Origin: Isoptericola peretonis
GTDB taxonomy: Bacteria; Actinomycetota; Actinomycetes; Actinomycetales; Cellulomonadaceae
Reading direction: 5' to 3'
Length of the DNA stretch: 64,000 bases
NCBI GenBank assembly: GCA_023241745.1
Contig: JALQCY010000005.1
Coordinates: forward strand, 185,612 to 249,611
Below are positions 1 to 7,426 of this stretch, piece after piece. A program made the translations under genes and the position numbers. Numbering within the stretch: position 1 is the first letter of the stretch; every line of letters begins with the position of its first letter. The notes beneath the pieces were generated by a model that saw nothing but the letters and a program-made list of their open reading frames with translations, was not told the origin of the DNA and did no database searches.

Positions 1-156
1 CCGGGCTCGACGGACGAACCTGGGCAGCGATCCAGGGCCTCTCGGGCACCTCCGCAACCCAACGGGCCATCGCCGCCACCGGGCTCGACGGACGAACCTG
101 GGCAGCGATCCAGGGCCTCTCGGGCACCTCCGCAACCCAACGGGCCATCGCCGCCG
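1..156 (+). repeat. 78-bp coding tandem repeat, two visible copies
   Basis: Two head-to-tail copies (1–78 and 79–156) are identical for 77 of 78 bases. The array runs off the left edge, so its copy number is unknown. The period is a multiple of three and stays in frame with the downstream gene. Each copy encodes 26 residues, starting TGLDGRTW and ending TQRAIAA. The lack of divergence at synonymous sites suggests recent expansion or gene conversion. Confidence 0.9.
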
Positions 157-959
157 GGTGGGGCATGAACGAGAACGTGCGAACGATGACGCGGCGGTTC
201 TATGCCGGGTCGGCGGTCTCGAAGAGTCTCTCTCGATACCTGGAGGGCATCCAGGGCTTGGGGATCCTGAATCAGCCCGCGCGGATCGCAGATTTTGGGA
301 AGGTTCTCGAGAAGCGCCGCCGCCAACTCCTGCCCTCAAACCTGCGTGGTGTGGATGTCACGGTGGAAGACTTGAGTCGCCTCGCCAACGAGGGCGTCAC
401 ACTCTGGGCAGTGCCGCGCCGCCAGACTGCCCAACAGCTCATCGCCGCACCGAACTCCGGCGCCCGCCGCGAAGTCCTTGGCAGGCGTGGCCGCGCGATC
501 ATCGACGACTGCCAGGAAGTTGCCGCATACGCTGCCGGCGGGCCGCACGCGGCCTCGGCACGCGAACTCGAGGATGCCATCGCGGCGGAGCGGGATGGCT
601 ACCTCGGGCCGGCGCTCTCGCACATCGGAGGCCTCCTCGACTCTCTGATGCGTGACGCGATCGAGAACAAGCTGCGCGTCCGCCTAGTCGGTCACAAGTC
701 CTCGAATAATCAGCCGGTGATGGACCATTTTGACGAACTCGATCTCAGGAAGGCGATGGTTTTCCGCCCGATCTGGTTCGCATACCGGCAGATGAACACC
801 CCCGACGAGCGCGCCCTGTCGACGTCGTTCGCGCGGCACGGCGTCGCTCATGTGGTGACCGGAGCGAGGGTGATCAGCTTCCGCAACTTCGTCCAGGCTG
901 CAATGCTCGCAGCTGCCTTGATCAGCTTCCTCTCGTGGTGGTCCGAGGCGAACTGGTAA
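1..959 (+). CDS. C-terminal part of a tandem-repeat protein of unknown function
   Basis: The frame is open from the first base, so the ATG at 165 is internal and the true start lies left of the window. 318 residues are visible. Two perfect 26-residue repeats are followed by a degenerate segment, then a mostly helical region rich in Arg and Ala. The last ~110 residues contain an FARHGVAHVV segment followed by a hydrophobic helix. This resembles the ends of some HEPN-like or abortive-infection-type proteins, but the resemblance is weak and I do not assign a function. The gene is more AT-rich than most of the window and sits next to a tRNA-derived attachment site, so it is probably cargo of an integrated element. 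A defence role is possible but is inference only. Confidence 0.75.
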   Translation, partial: GLDGRTWAAIQGLSGTSATQRAIAATGLDGRTWAAIQGLSGTSATQRAIAAGWGMNENVRTMTRRFYAGSAVSKSLSRYLEGIQGLGILNQPARIADFGKVLEKRRRQLLPSNLRGVDVTVEDLSRLANEGVTLWAVPRRQTAQQLIAAPNSGARREVLGRRGRAIIDDCQEVAAYAAGGPHAASARELEDAIAAERDGYLGPALSHIGGLLDSLMRDAIENKLRVRLVGHKSSNNQPVMDHFDELDLRKAMVFRPIWFAYRQMNTPDERALSTSFARHGVAHVVTGARVISFRNFVQAAMLAAALISFLSWWSEANW

Positions 960-1540
960 CCGCACAGCGACTCGCCCTCCTCGAGCCGACCACACCGGGT
1001 GTCGCTACCGCACACTCCTCCGCCGACCCGGCGTTCCGACAATGGGAAGCGACGTCCCGCCCGCTTGGGACGACCCGATCTCCTCATCGCGTGAGAACTT
1101 TCCTTACTGACTCAAGCGCGCGGCTCCGCCGCGCGAGTCGGCCTCCCGGGCGGGGCCCCGCGCTCCGCTCGCAAGCTCGCTCCGCGCACCCCACCCGTCC
1201 GGCCTCCCCACATGACGAAGGCGAACCCGAGAGTTCCCGAAGCCGCCTCACCATCCGGCACCGCACCGACCGCCGAGCATCCGGCCGTCTCCACCCCGCG
1301 TCAAGGGCGCCTTCGGCGTCGCACGCGATGGCCTGCGGCCACCCCTGACCCGGCCCTCCGACAGCCTCTCGTGCTCCGCTATCGGTACAGCGCCTCGCAG
1401 TGTCCCTGCCCTCACACCCGCGCCGTGAGTGCCAAAGTGAGTGCCAACCTGCTCCACCGGCCACCGACGCCGGCCGACATCAGCCGACCGCGCATGGCGA
1501 GAGATCGCGGCCAGCCGAGCCGACGACGCGGTGCGCCAGC
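960..1540. other. Non-coding end of integrated element
   Basis: No convincing gene is visible in this stretch. The open frames here are shadows of GC-rich sequence without ribosome binding sites or recognisable products. It contains a GC-rich inverted stretch near 1115–1195 and the direct repeats at 1425–1447. No integrase gene is present at this end. Confidence 0.55.
1425..1447. repeat. 11-bp direct repeat pair, possible integrase arm sites
   Basis: GTGAGTGCCAA occurs at 1425–1435 and again at 1437–1447, a 12-bp period. The pair lies about 95 bp inside the tRNA-derived junction. Short direct repeats in this position are typical of arm-type binding sites for tyrosine integrases or their excisionase. 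That function is inferred from position. Confidence 0.45.
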
Positions 1541-1588
<48 letters not shown>

Positions 1589-1591
1589 CAG

Positions 1592-1640
1592 AAAGGCCCT
1601 CTGGCCAGCGGAAACGCTGAGACAGAGGGCCTTTCGCTTT
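1592..1640 (+). terminator. Rho-independent terminator after the tRNA-Pro fragment
   Basis: A perfect 12-bp stem (AAAGGCCCTCTG at 1592–1603 with CAGAGGGCCTTT at 1623–1634) encloses an inner CAGCG–GAAA–CGCTG hairpin with a GNRA loop. It is followed by CGCTTTT. This is probably the original terminator of the chromosomal tRNA-Pro gene, left on the chromosome side of the junction. Confidence 0.8.
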
Positions 1641-1783
1641 TGCCCGGACGGCTGCCCGCGGGCGCTGAGTGACGACATCTACGGCCCGGACCCGCCCGCG
1701 AGGCCCGGACCGCCACGGAGCAGCGTGGGTGACACCGACGCACCGCGGTCGCCGCCGCACAGGTCGTGCGGCGTGCTGATCTG

Positions 1784-2644
1784 TCAGCCTTCGAGGGCCG
1801 CGAGGATCTGGCGACGAGTCTGGGCGGCCACGTCGGGGCGCGTGCGTGCGTACGCGGTGTAGGCGCTCAGGCCTGTCGTCAGTGCCCAGCCCCGCCCGCG
1901 GAGCCAGGTCGCATCGTCGCAGCCGAGCACCTGACGGAACACAGGACGACACCCTTCGGAGAGCAGTGTGAACGCCATCATCAGGTCGCGTGCGGGATCG
2001 CCTGTCCCGAGCTCTCCGAAGTCCAGGACGGCGGTGACCCGACCTGCAACGGTCAGCAGGTTCCCGGTATGGAAGTCGCCGTGGAACCATACCGGCGGCC
2101 GGTCCCAGGCCGGTGCTGCCAGCGCGGCCTCCCACAGCCGGATCATGGCGTCGGAGTCGAAATGCTCGCCGACGGTGTCGATGGCCGCCCGGGTCTGGGC
2201 GTCACGCGCGACCAGCGGCTCGGCTGCCGGCTCGCCGTCGTGCGGCAGCGCCTGCAGCGCCAGCAGGAACTCCGCCAGGACCTGGGCGGCTTCCGTCGAC
2301 GCACCGAGCGCCGCGACCGTCGCGGGCGCCCCCTCGAGCCAGCGGGTGACCCCCCAGTCCCACGGGTAGCCAAGGCCCGGCTCCCCCACCGCGACCGGTT
2401 CCGGGACGGCCAACGGCAGCAGCGGGGCCATCCGGGGCAGCAACGCCATCTCCTTGCGAGCCTGGTCCACCGCCCCGCCATGGCGCGGCAAGCGGACGGT
2501 GAGGTGCTCGCCGAGTCGGTAGATGACGTGATCCGACCCGGCAGGGTCGAGCAAGGCCAAGGGCAGCCGCGACCACTGCGGGAACTGCGACTCCACGAGC
2601 CCGCGCACGAGGTGGACGTCGATGTGCGGCAGCGTGGAGGTCAT
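1784..2644 (-). CDS. Aminoglycoside phosphotransferase (APH) family protein
   Basis: A 286-residue kinase-fold protein. The catalytic loop HGDFHTGN lies at residues 188–195 (Asp190 as base, Asn195 for metal), and the metal-binding DFG lies at 208–210. The N-lobe has the STLPHIDVHLVRGL start common in this family. I chose the ATG at 2644 because the longer frame only adds low-complexity Ala/Gly residues; a GTG two codons upstream is also possible. Members phosphorylate antibiotics (aminoglycosides, macrolides) or small metabolites. The substrate cannot be read from sequence. The gene stands alone, with about 240 non-coding bases upstream. Confidence 0.85.
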   Translation of the reverse strand: MTSTLPHIDVHLVRGLVESQFPQWSRLPLALLDPAGSDHVIYRLGEHLTVRLPRHGGAVDQARKEMALLPRMAPLLPLAVPEPVAVGEPGLGYPWDWGVTRWLEGAPATVAALGASTEAAQVLAEFLLALQALPHDGEPAAEPLVARDAQTRAAIDTVGEHFDSDAMIRLWEAALAAPAWDRPPVWFHGDFHTGNLLTVAGRVTAVLDFGELGTGDPARDLMMAFTLLSEGCRPVFRQVLGCDDATWLRGRGWALTTGLSAYTAYARTRPDVAAQTRRQILAALEG

Positions 2645-2881
2645 CCGCACAGCCTGCCCCGGCCACGGCTCGCGCCTCCACCCCATTCCGGCCGAGGACC
2701 AGCCGGGTCCACCCGCCGCTGCCCCGGTCCCGGCCGCGCTCCGGGCGTTCGTGGATGCCGAAGCGACCTGGGCCGACGCCACTGCTCCCACGACACCCGT
2801 CTCAGCAGCTGCTCGCGATCGAGATCGGCTTTGCCGACCTGCCCGCGCCGCTGCACGAGGGTGCCACCTTGTGACCGGGGA

Positions 2882-3457
2882 TCACACCGAGGGCGCGGTG
2901 ATGCGCGCGACGGCGTCCTTGATCGTCTGGCGCTGCATCGCCGCGGGGACGAGAGTCGTGACGTCCTCGGCTTGCTGGACCCACATGTTGGCGATCGTCA
3001 GGACGAGCGCCAGCACCTGTTCTGCGCCGAGCTTCTTGGTGAGGACGCCGTGTTCCTGCGCAGTGGCGATCGCGCGGGCCTTCTCCCGCATCGACTCCGT
3101 CACGGTGTCGCGCTGTGCGGCGGCGCCTCGTTCGCGCCGGTACCAATCGAGGAACCGCACGACCTCGGGATGCGCGAGGTTCGCGTCGTGCAGCCTGGCT
3201 GCGTACTCCGGAAGGTGGTTGGCGTCCATCGGGACCTCTGAGACCGTCCGATGGACGATCTCGTCGAAGACGCCGTCGAACAGTTCCTGCTTGCCGGCGT
3301 AGAACGAGTACACGAGTCCGGGACTGATCCTCGCGCGGCGCGCGATGCGCTCGACCCGAGCACCGGCGAGCCCGACGTCGGCGAACTCACCGAGCGCAGC
3401 CTCGAGCAGACGCGCCTTCTTTGCCTCCGGGTCCCTCGTGCGTGGTTCCGATGTCAC
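2882..3457 (-). CDS. TetR family transcriptional regulator
   Basis: A 191-residue protein with an N-terminal TetR helix-turn-helix (about residues 15–62; motif ARISPGLVYSFYAGKQELFD) and a variable ligand-binding C-terminal region. The GTG at 3457 is preferred over the ATG at 3493, because the longer version would place the operator palindrome at 3476–3485 inside the coding region. It is divergent from the SDR gene at 3553. Repression of that dehydrogenase and of itself is the natural inference. The inducer is unknown. Confidence 0.85.
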   Translation of the reverse strand: MTSEPRTRDPEAKKARLLEAALGEFADVGLAGARVERIARRARISPGLVYSFYAGKQELFDGVFDEIVHRTVSEVPMDANHLPEYAARLHDANLAHPEVVRFLDWYRRERGAAAQRDTVTESMREKARAIATAQEHGVLTKKLGAEQVLALVLTIANMWVQQAEDVTTLVPAAMQRQTIKDAVARITAPSV

Positions 3458-3475
3458 GAATCGACTATAAATAAC

Positions 3476-3485
3476 TGAACGTTCA
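3476..3485. promoter_or_regulatory. TetR operator palindrome in divergent promoter region
   Basis: TGAACGTTCA is a perfect 10-bp palindrome, extending imperfectly to AACTGAACGTTCATTT. On the minus strand it lies between TTGTCA (-35-like) and TATAGT (-10-like), 18 bp apart. On the plus strand a TTGACA follows it. This placement fits a TetR operator controlling both directions. Confidence 0.65.
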
Positions 3486-3552
3486 TTTGACAACCTCGTC
3501 CGCGGTGCCGCACTCTCGGCGTAGTGAATGACCTTTCAGTCAGGAGCCCGCG

Positions 3553-4467
3553 ATGAGCCACTGGACCCCCGCCACCATCCCCGATCAGACCGGCCGCACT
3601 GCTCTCATCACCGGCGCGAACAGCGGTGTCGGTCTGGAGACTGCCCGCGTTCTTGCAGGCCGCGGTACGCGAGTCCTCCTCGCCGGACGCAGCGGGGGCA
3701 GGCTCGCCGAGGCGGCCGACGCGATCCGCGTGACCGCACCGTCGGCAGTCCTGGAGACCGTCGTCGTGGATCTGTCGAACCTGGAGTCGGTGCGCGAGGC
3801 CGCAGCGCGGGTCGCGCAGCACGAGACCCTCGACCTGCTGATCAACAACGCCGGGGTGATGAACCTCCCCGAACGCACCACGACAGCAGACGGGTTCGAG
3901 ACGACGTTCGGCACCAACCACCTGGGCCACTTCGCACTCGACGCGCAGGTCTGGCCGGCGGTGCTCCGCTCCCGATCCCCACGCGTCGTGACGGTCAGCG
4001 CGATCGCGTCGCGCTGGCCGTCGGGGAAGCTCCGGGACCTCCAGAGCGAGGTGCGCTACCGCCCGATGGGCGCGTACGCGAAGTCCAAGCGAGCGAACGT
4101 GGTCTACGCCCTCGAGCTCGATCGGCGGGCCGGGGCAGCCGGGCGGGATGTCACCTCCGTCGTCGTGCACCCAGGTGCCGCGATGACCGGCTTGCAGCGC
4201 TACAGCGGCAACCGCTTCGCGGGCGTGGTCACCTCGCTCGCCGAGCGGCTGCTGATGGGCTCCCCCGAAGGCGCGTCCTGGCCGTCTCTGTACGCGGCGA
4301 CGAGCGAGGACGCCGACAGCGGGACGTTCTACGGCCCTGCGGGACGCGACCAGACGGCTGGTGCTCCCACACCGGCACACCTCCCGCCAGGCGCGGCGGA
4401 CCCCGACCTCGGCGCCAGGCTGTGGGCCGAGAGCGAGCGGCTCACTGGCGTGACCTTCTCCGTCTGA
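3553..4467 (+). CDS. Short-chain dehydrogenase/reductase (SDR)
   Basis: A 304-residue classical SDR of the retinol-dehydrogenase/WW-oxidoreductase-like type. It has the cofactor motif TGANSGVG (residues 20–27), NNAG (98–101), a candidate catalytic Ser at 149 or 153, and the YAKSK active-site Tyr175/Lys179. It would catalyse NAD(P)-dependent oxidation or reduction of an alcohol or carbonyl in the cytoplasm. The substrate is not predictable. It is divergently paired with the TetR regulator, which suggests induction by a xenobiotic or by its own substrate. Confidence 0.88.
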   Translation: MSHWTPATIPDQTGRTALITGANSGVGLETARVLAGRGTRVLLAGRSGGRLAEAADAIRVTAPSAVLETVVVDLSNLESVREAAARVAQHETLDLLINNAGVMNLPERTTTADGFETTFGTNHLGHFALDAQVWPAVLRSRSPRVVTVSAIASRWPSGKLRDLQSEVRYRPMGAYAKSKRANVVYALELDRRAGAAGRDVTSVVVHPGAAMTGLQRYSGNRFAGVVTSLAERLLMGSPEGASWPSLYAATSEDADSGTFYGPAGRDQTAGAPTPAHLPPGAADPDLGARLWAESERLTGVTFSV

Positions 4468-4684
4468 CCCACGGACCAGGATTCGAGGCGCTCGAGCCGA
4501 GACCGGCGATCCGGACCGATCCGCGTCCCCGCCTTCGACCTGCTTCGGGCGGGCAGGCGACGCCGGTGGGATGCCGCCTGACCAGGGAGAGGATGCGGGC
4601 ATCCGGACGAGACGGTCGCCACCGGGACGGAACTGTGGCACCGTCGAGGTCGGCAGCCCTCGTCCCCGCTGGTCAGGAGTCCCC

Positions 4685-5932
4685 ATGCCCGCGTCGTCCA
4701 CCGCACCCATCGTCGTCGTCGGAGGGGGCCTGGCCGCCGCTCGGGCCGTCGAGGCGGTGCGCGAGCGCGACGCCACCGTCGACGTCGTCGTCGTCACCGC
4801 GGAGGGACACCGCCCGTACGAGCGCCCACCGCTGTCGAAGGACTACCTGCGCGGGCAGGCCGAGCCCGACGTCGTCTACCCGCTGAAGGCCGGCTGGTAC
4901 GACGACCACGCGATCGACCTGCGCACGCTCACGACCGTGGTCGACCTGGCGCCCGCGGACCACGAGGTCACGTTCGCGGACGGCTCGACGCTCGGGTACT
5001 CGCGCCTGCTGCTCGCCACCGGCTCCACGCCGCGCGCGCTCGACATCCCGGGTCGCAGCCTCATCGGCGTCCACACGCTGCGCACCGTCGACGACGCCGA
5101 CCTGCTCGCGGGCTGGCTGCTGCCCGCGTCGCTCGAGGGCGAGGGCAAGATCGTCGTCGTCGGCGACGGCTGGATCGGCACCGAGGTGGCGGCGTCCGCA
5201 CGCATGCTCGGGCTGGACGTGTGCCTCGTCGGACAGACCGAGCACCCGTTGCAGGCCACGCTCGGCCCGGAGCTCGGCGCCCTGTACGGGCGCCTGCACC
5301 ACGAGCGCGGCGTGGCCCGGCACCGGGGTGATGTCGTCAGGTTCAGCGGCGAGGGGGGCCGTGTCACCGGCGTCGACCTCGCCGACGGCACCCACCTGGA
5401 GGCGGACCTCGTGGTGGTGGGCGTGGGCGTCGCGCCCAACGTGGGCATCGCGTCGGCCGCCGGGATCGAGCTGCGCTCGCGCGAGCTCGGCGGCGGGATC
5501 GCCGTCGACGGCGCGCTGCGCACCTCCGCGACCGACGTCTTCGCCGCCGGCGACATCGCGTCCGTCCCCTCCCCCCAGTACGGCCGCCCGCTCCGCGTGG
5601 AGCACTGGGCCGTGGCCCAGGACACCGGCGCGCACGCCGGGCGCTCCATGCTCGGCGACGACGCCACCTACGACGTGCTCCCCTACTTCTTCAGCGACCA
5701 GTACGACGTGGGCATGGAGTACAAGGGCTTCGTCGACCCGCGCGCCGGCGACACCGAGGTGGTCGTTAGCGGGCAGATCGACGACCGTGAGCTCGTCGCC
5801 TTCTGGGTGCGCGAAGGCGAGGTCCAGGCCGGGATGGCCGTCAACGTCTGGGACCGCATGGACGACGTCGAGGCACTGATCCGCTCCCGCCGCCAGGTCC
5901 CCCGCGCCGAGCTCGAGTCGTTCACCGGCTGA
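4685..5932 (+). CDS. FAD-dependent ferredoxin/rubredoxin-type reductase
   Basis: A 415-residue pyridine-nucleotide disulfide oxidoreductase fold. The FAD site GGGLAAARA is near residues 13–21, ATG at 111–113, the second Rossmann motif for NAD(P)H is GDGWIG (160–165), and the FAD-binding DVFAAGD is at 284–290. A C-terminal reductase_C-type region follows. Relatives pass electrons from NADH to a [2Fe-2S] ferredoxin for cytochrome P450s or dioxygenases. No ferredoxin or oxygenase partner lies next to it. The ATG at 4685 follows an AGGAG at about 4675, and the upstream extension has no family similarity. Confidence 0.88.
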   Translation: MPASSTAPIVVVGGGLAAARAVEAVRERDATVDVVVVTAEGHRPYERPPLSKDYLRGQAEPDVVYPLKAGWYDDHAIDLRTLTTVVDLAPADHEVTFADGSTLGYSRLLLATGSTPRALDIPGRSLIGVHTLRTVDDADLLAGWLLPASLEGEGKIVVVGDGWIGTEVAASARMLGLDVCLVGQTEHPLQATLGPELGALYGRLHHERGVARHRGDVVRFSGEGGRVTGVDLADGTHLEADLVVVGVGVAPNVGIASAAGIELRSRELGGGIAVDGALRTSATDVFAAGDIASVPSPQYGRPLRVEHWAVAQDTGAHAGRSMLGDDATYDVLPYFFSDQYDVGMEYKGFVDPRAGDTEVVVSGQIDDRELVAFWVREGEVQAGMAVNVWDRMDDVEALIRSRRQVPRAELESFTG

Positions 5933-5946
5933 CCGCTCCGGGCGCG

Positions 5947-6822
5947 TCAGTCGGCGGCGATCCGGTCGAGCTCTCCGAGGTCTTCCGCGGAGAGGGGGAT
6001 CCCGGCACCGGCGACGTTCTCGCGCAGGTGCGCCACCGACGTGGTGCCCGGGATCAGAAGGATGTTGGGCGAGCGCTGCAGCAGCCAGCCGAGCGCCACA
6101 GCCATCGGCGTCGTCCGCAGCCGTTCCGCCACGGCGAAGAGGGTGGAGGACTGCAGCGGAGTGAAGCCTCCGAGCGGGAAGAAGGGCACGTAGGCGACGC
6201 CGTCACGGGCGAGCTCGTCGATCAGCTCGTCGTCGTGCCGGACGGCGAGGTTGTACATGTTCTGCACCGACACGATCGGGGCGATCGCCCGTGCCTCACG
6301 GACCTGTTCCGGGGTGGCGTTGCTGACGCCGAGATGCCGGATCGTGCCCTCCCGCTGGAGTTCGACGAGGGTTCCGAAGGCTTCGGCGATCGGCTCCTGA
6401 ACGGTGCCGCCCGCGTCACCCAGCCGCAGGTTGACCACACCGAGTGCGTCGAGGCCGAGCGAGTCGAGGTTTTCCCGAACCTGGCGGCGCAGGTCCTCGG
6501 GCTGCCGGGCGATCGGCCATCCGCCATGGGCGTCGCGGGTGGCGCCGACCTTGGTGACGATGTTCAGCGAGTCGGTGTAGGGGTGCAGGGCGTCGCGGAT
6601 CAGCGCGTTGGTGACCCGGGGCCCGTAGGCATCGCTGGTGTCGATGTGGGTGATGCCCAGGTCGACGGCCTCACGCAGGACGGCGAGGGCGCCGTCACGG
6701 TCGGCGGGCGGGCCCATCACCCCAGGTCCCGCGAGCTGCATCGCGCCATATCCGAAGCGGGTGACGGGCCGGTCGCCCAGGGTCCAGGTTCCGCCGGGAA
6801 GCGTGGTCGAGACGATGCTCAT
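5947..6822 (-). CDS. Aldo/keto reductase family oxidoreductase
   Basis: A 291-residue TIM-barrel AKR. Asp61 and Tyr66 (in THIDTSDAYG) and Lys91 (in IVTKVGA) of the catalytic tetrad are present. The strand where the tetrad His normally sits reads VVNLRLGD, so the His appears replaced by Arg. Family members reduce aldehydes or ketones with NADPH. The ATG at 6822 begins the conserved MSIVSTTLPGG start; the frame upstream is not AKR. It is divergent from an HxlR regulator, a pairing common for genes induced by electrophiles or redox stress. Confidence 0.88.
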   Translation of the reverse strand: MSIVSTTLPGGTWTLGDRPVTRFGYGAMQLAGPGVMGPPADRDGALAVLREAVDLGITHIDTSDAYGPRVTNALIRDALHPYTDSLNIVTKVGATRDAHGGWPIARQPEDLRRQVRENLDSLGLDALGVVNLRLGDAGGTVQEPIAEAFGTLVELQREGTIRHLGVSNATPEQVREARAIAPIVSVQNMYNLAVRHDDELIDELARDGVAYVPFFPLGGFTPLQSSTLFAVAERLRTTPMAVALGWLLQRSPNILLIPGTTSVAHLRENVAGAGIPLSAEDLGELDRIAAD

Positions 6823-6913
6823 GGTGTCGTCCTTCAGGTCGGGGTCGGATCGGGCTGCTCGTGCGAGCACCCTCGGCATGCCATGATCCGAAGGCTGGTC
6901 TCCAAGAGGAAGT

Positions 6914-6946
6914 AGGCACCTGGAAGTGCGTAAGGCACCAGGGTGC
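6914..6946. promoter_or_regulatory. Candidate HxlR operator
   Basis: AGGCACC is repeated at 6914–6920 and 6933–6939, 19 bp apart. The same stretch contains an imperfect inverted repeat, GCACCTGG (6916–6923) against CCAGGGTGC (6938–6946). It lies just upstream of the HxlR start in the divergent intergenic region, where an HxlR dimer would be expected to bind. Confidence 0.45.
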
Positions 6947-6961
6947 GTGAGGGGAACGAAC

Positions 6962-7426
6962 GTGACGATGACCGCCGCAGAACAGCGCGCCCAGGCGAAG
7001 GTGGAGTACGACGCCTTCCTGTCCGTGTGCCCGAGCCGCCAGCTGCTCGACCGGCTCTCCAGCAAATGGGTCACCCTGATCCTCGCGGCGCTGGGCGACG
7101 CCTGTTCCGGCGGCGAGGGCGAGGCTCGGCCGATGCGGTTCTCCGAGCTCTCCCGGCAGATCGCCGGGGTCAGCCAGAAGATGCTCACCCAGACCCTGCG
7201 CTCTTTGGAGCGCGACGGGCTGGTGACCCGCACGGTGACCGCGACGGTGCCGGTGACCGTCACCTACGAGCTGACCGAGCTCGGTCTGTCGCTCCAGGAG
7301 ACGATGCGAGCCCTCAAGTCCTGGGCGCAGAACCACATGGACGACGTGTTCGCCAGCAGGGAGGACCACGACCGACGCGGCCGAGAAGCTCCGTCTGCGA
7401 GCGTGGTCGGCACGGTCACGGGGTGA
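6962..7426 (+). CDS. HxlR family transcriptional regulator
   Basis: About 154 residues with the HxlR winged-helix signature: an N-terminal Cys (SVCPSRQLLDRLSSKW), then SELSRQIAGVSQKMLTQTLR as the recognition helix and LERDGLVTRTV leading into the wing. The single conserved Cys suggests thiol-based sensing of aldehydes, quinones or disulfide stress, as known for several family members. GTG at 6962 follows GAGGGG with good spacing; ATG at 6968 is an alternative. It is divergent from the AKR gene, which it probably controls. Its 3' end overlaps the end of the sugar dehydrogenase gene by 11 bp. Confidence 0.87.
   Translation: MTMTAAEQRAQAKVEYDAFLSVCPSRQLLDRLSSKWVTLILAALGDACSGGEGEARPMRFSELSRQIAGVSQKMLTQTLRSLERDGLVTRTVTATVPVTVTYELTELGLSLQETMRALKSWAQNHMDDVFASREDHDRRGREAPSASVVGTVTG

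Noticed and set aside
960..1540. Integrase or excisionase gene in the element end
   Set aside because: No frame encodes integrase motifs (R…HxxR…Y) or a recognisable excisionase. If present, the integrase is outside the window.
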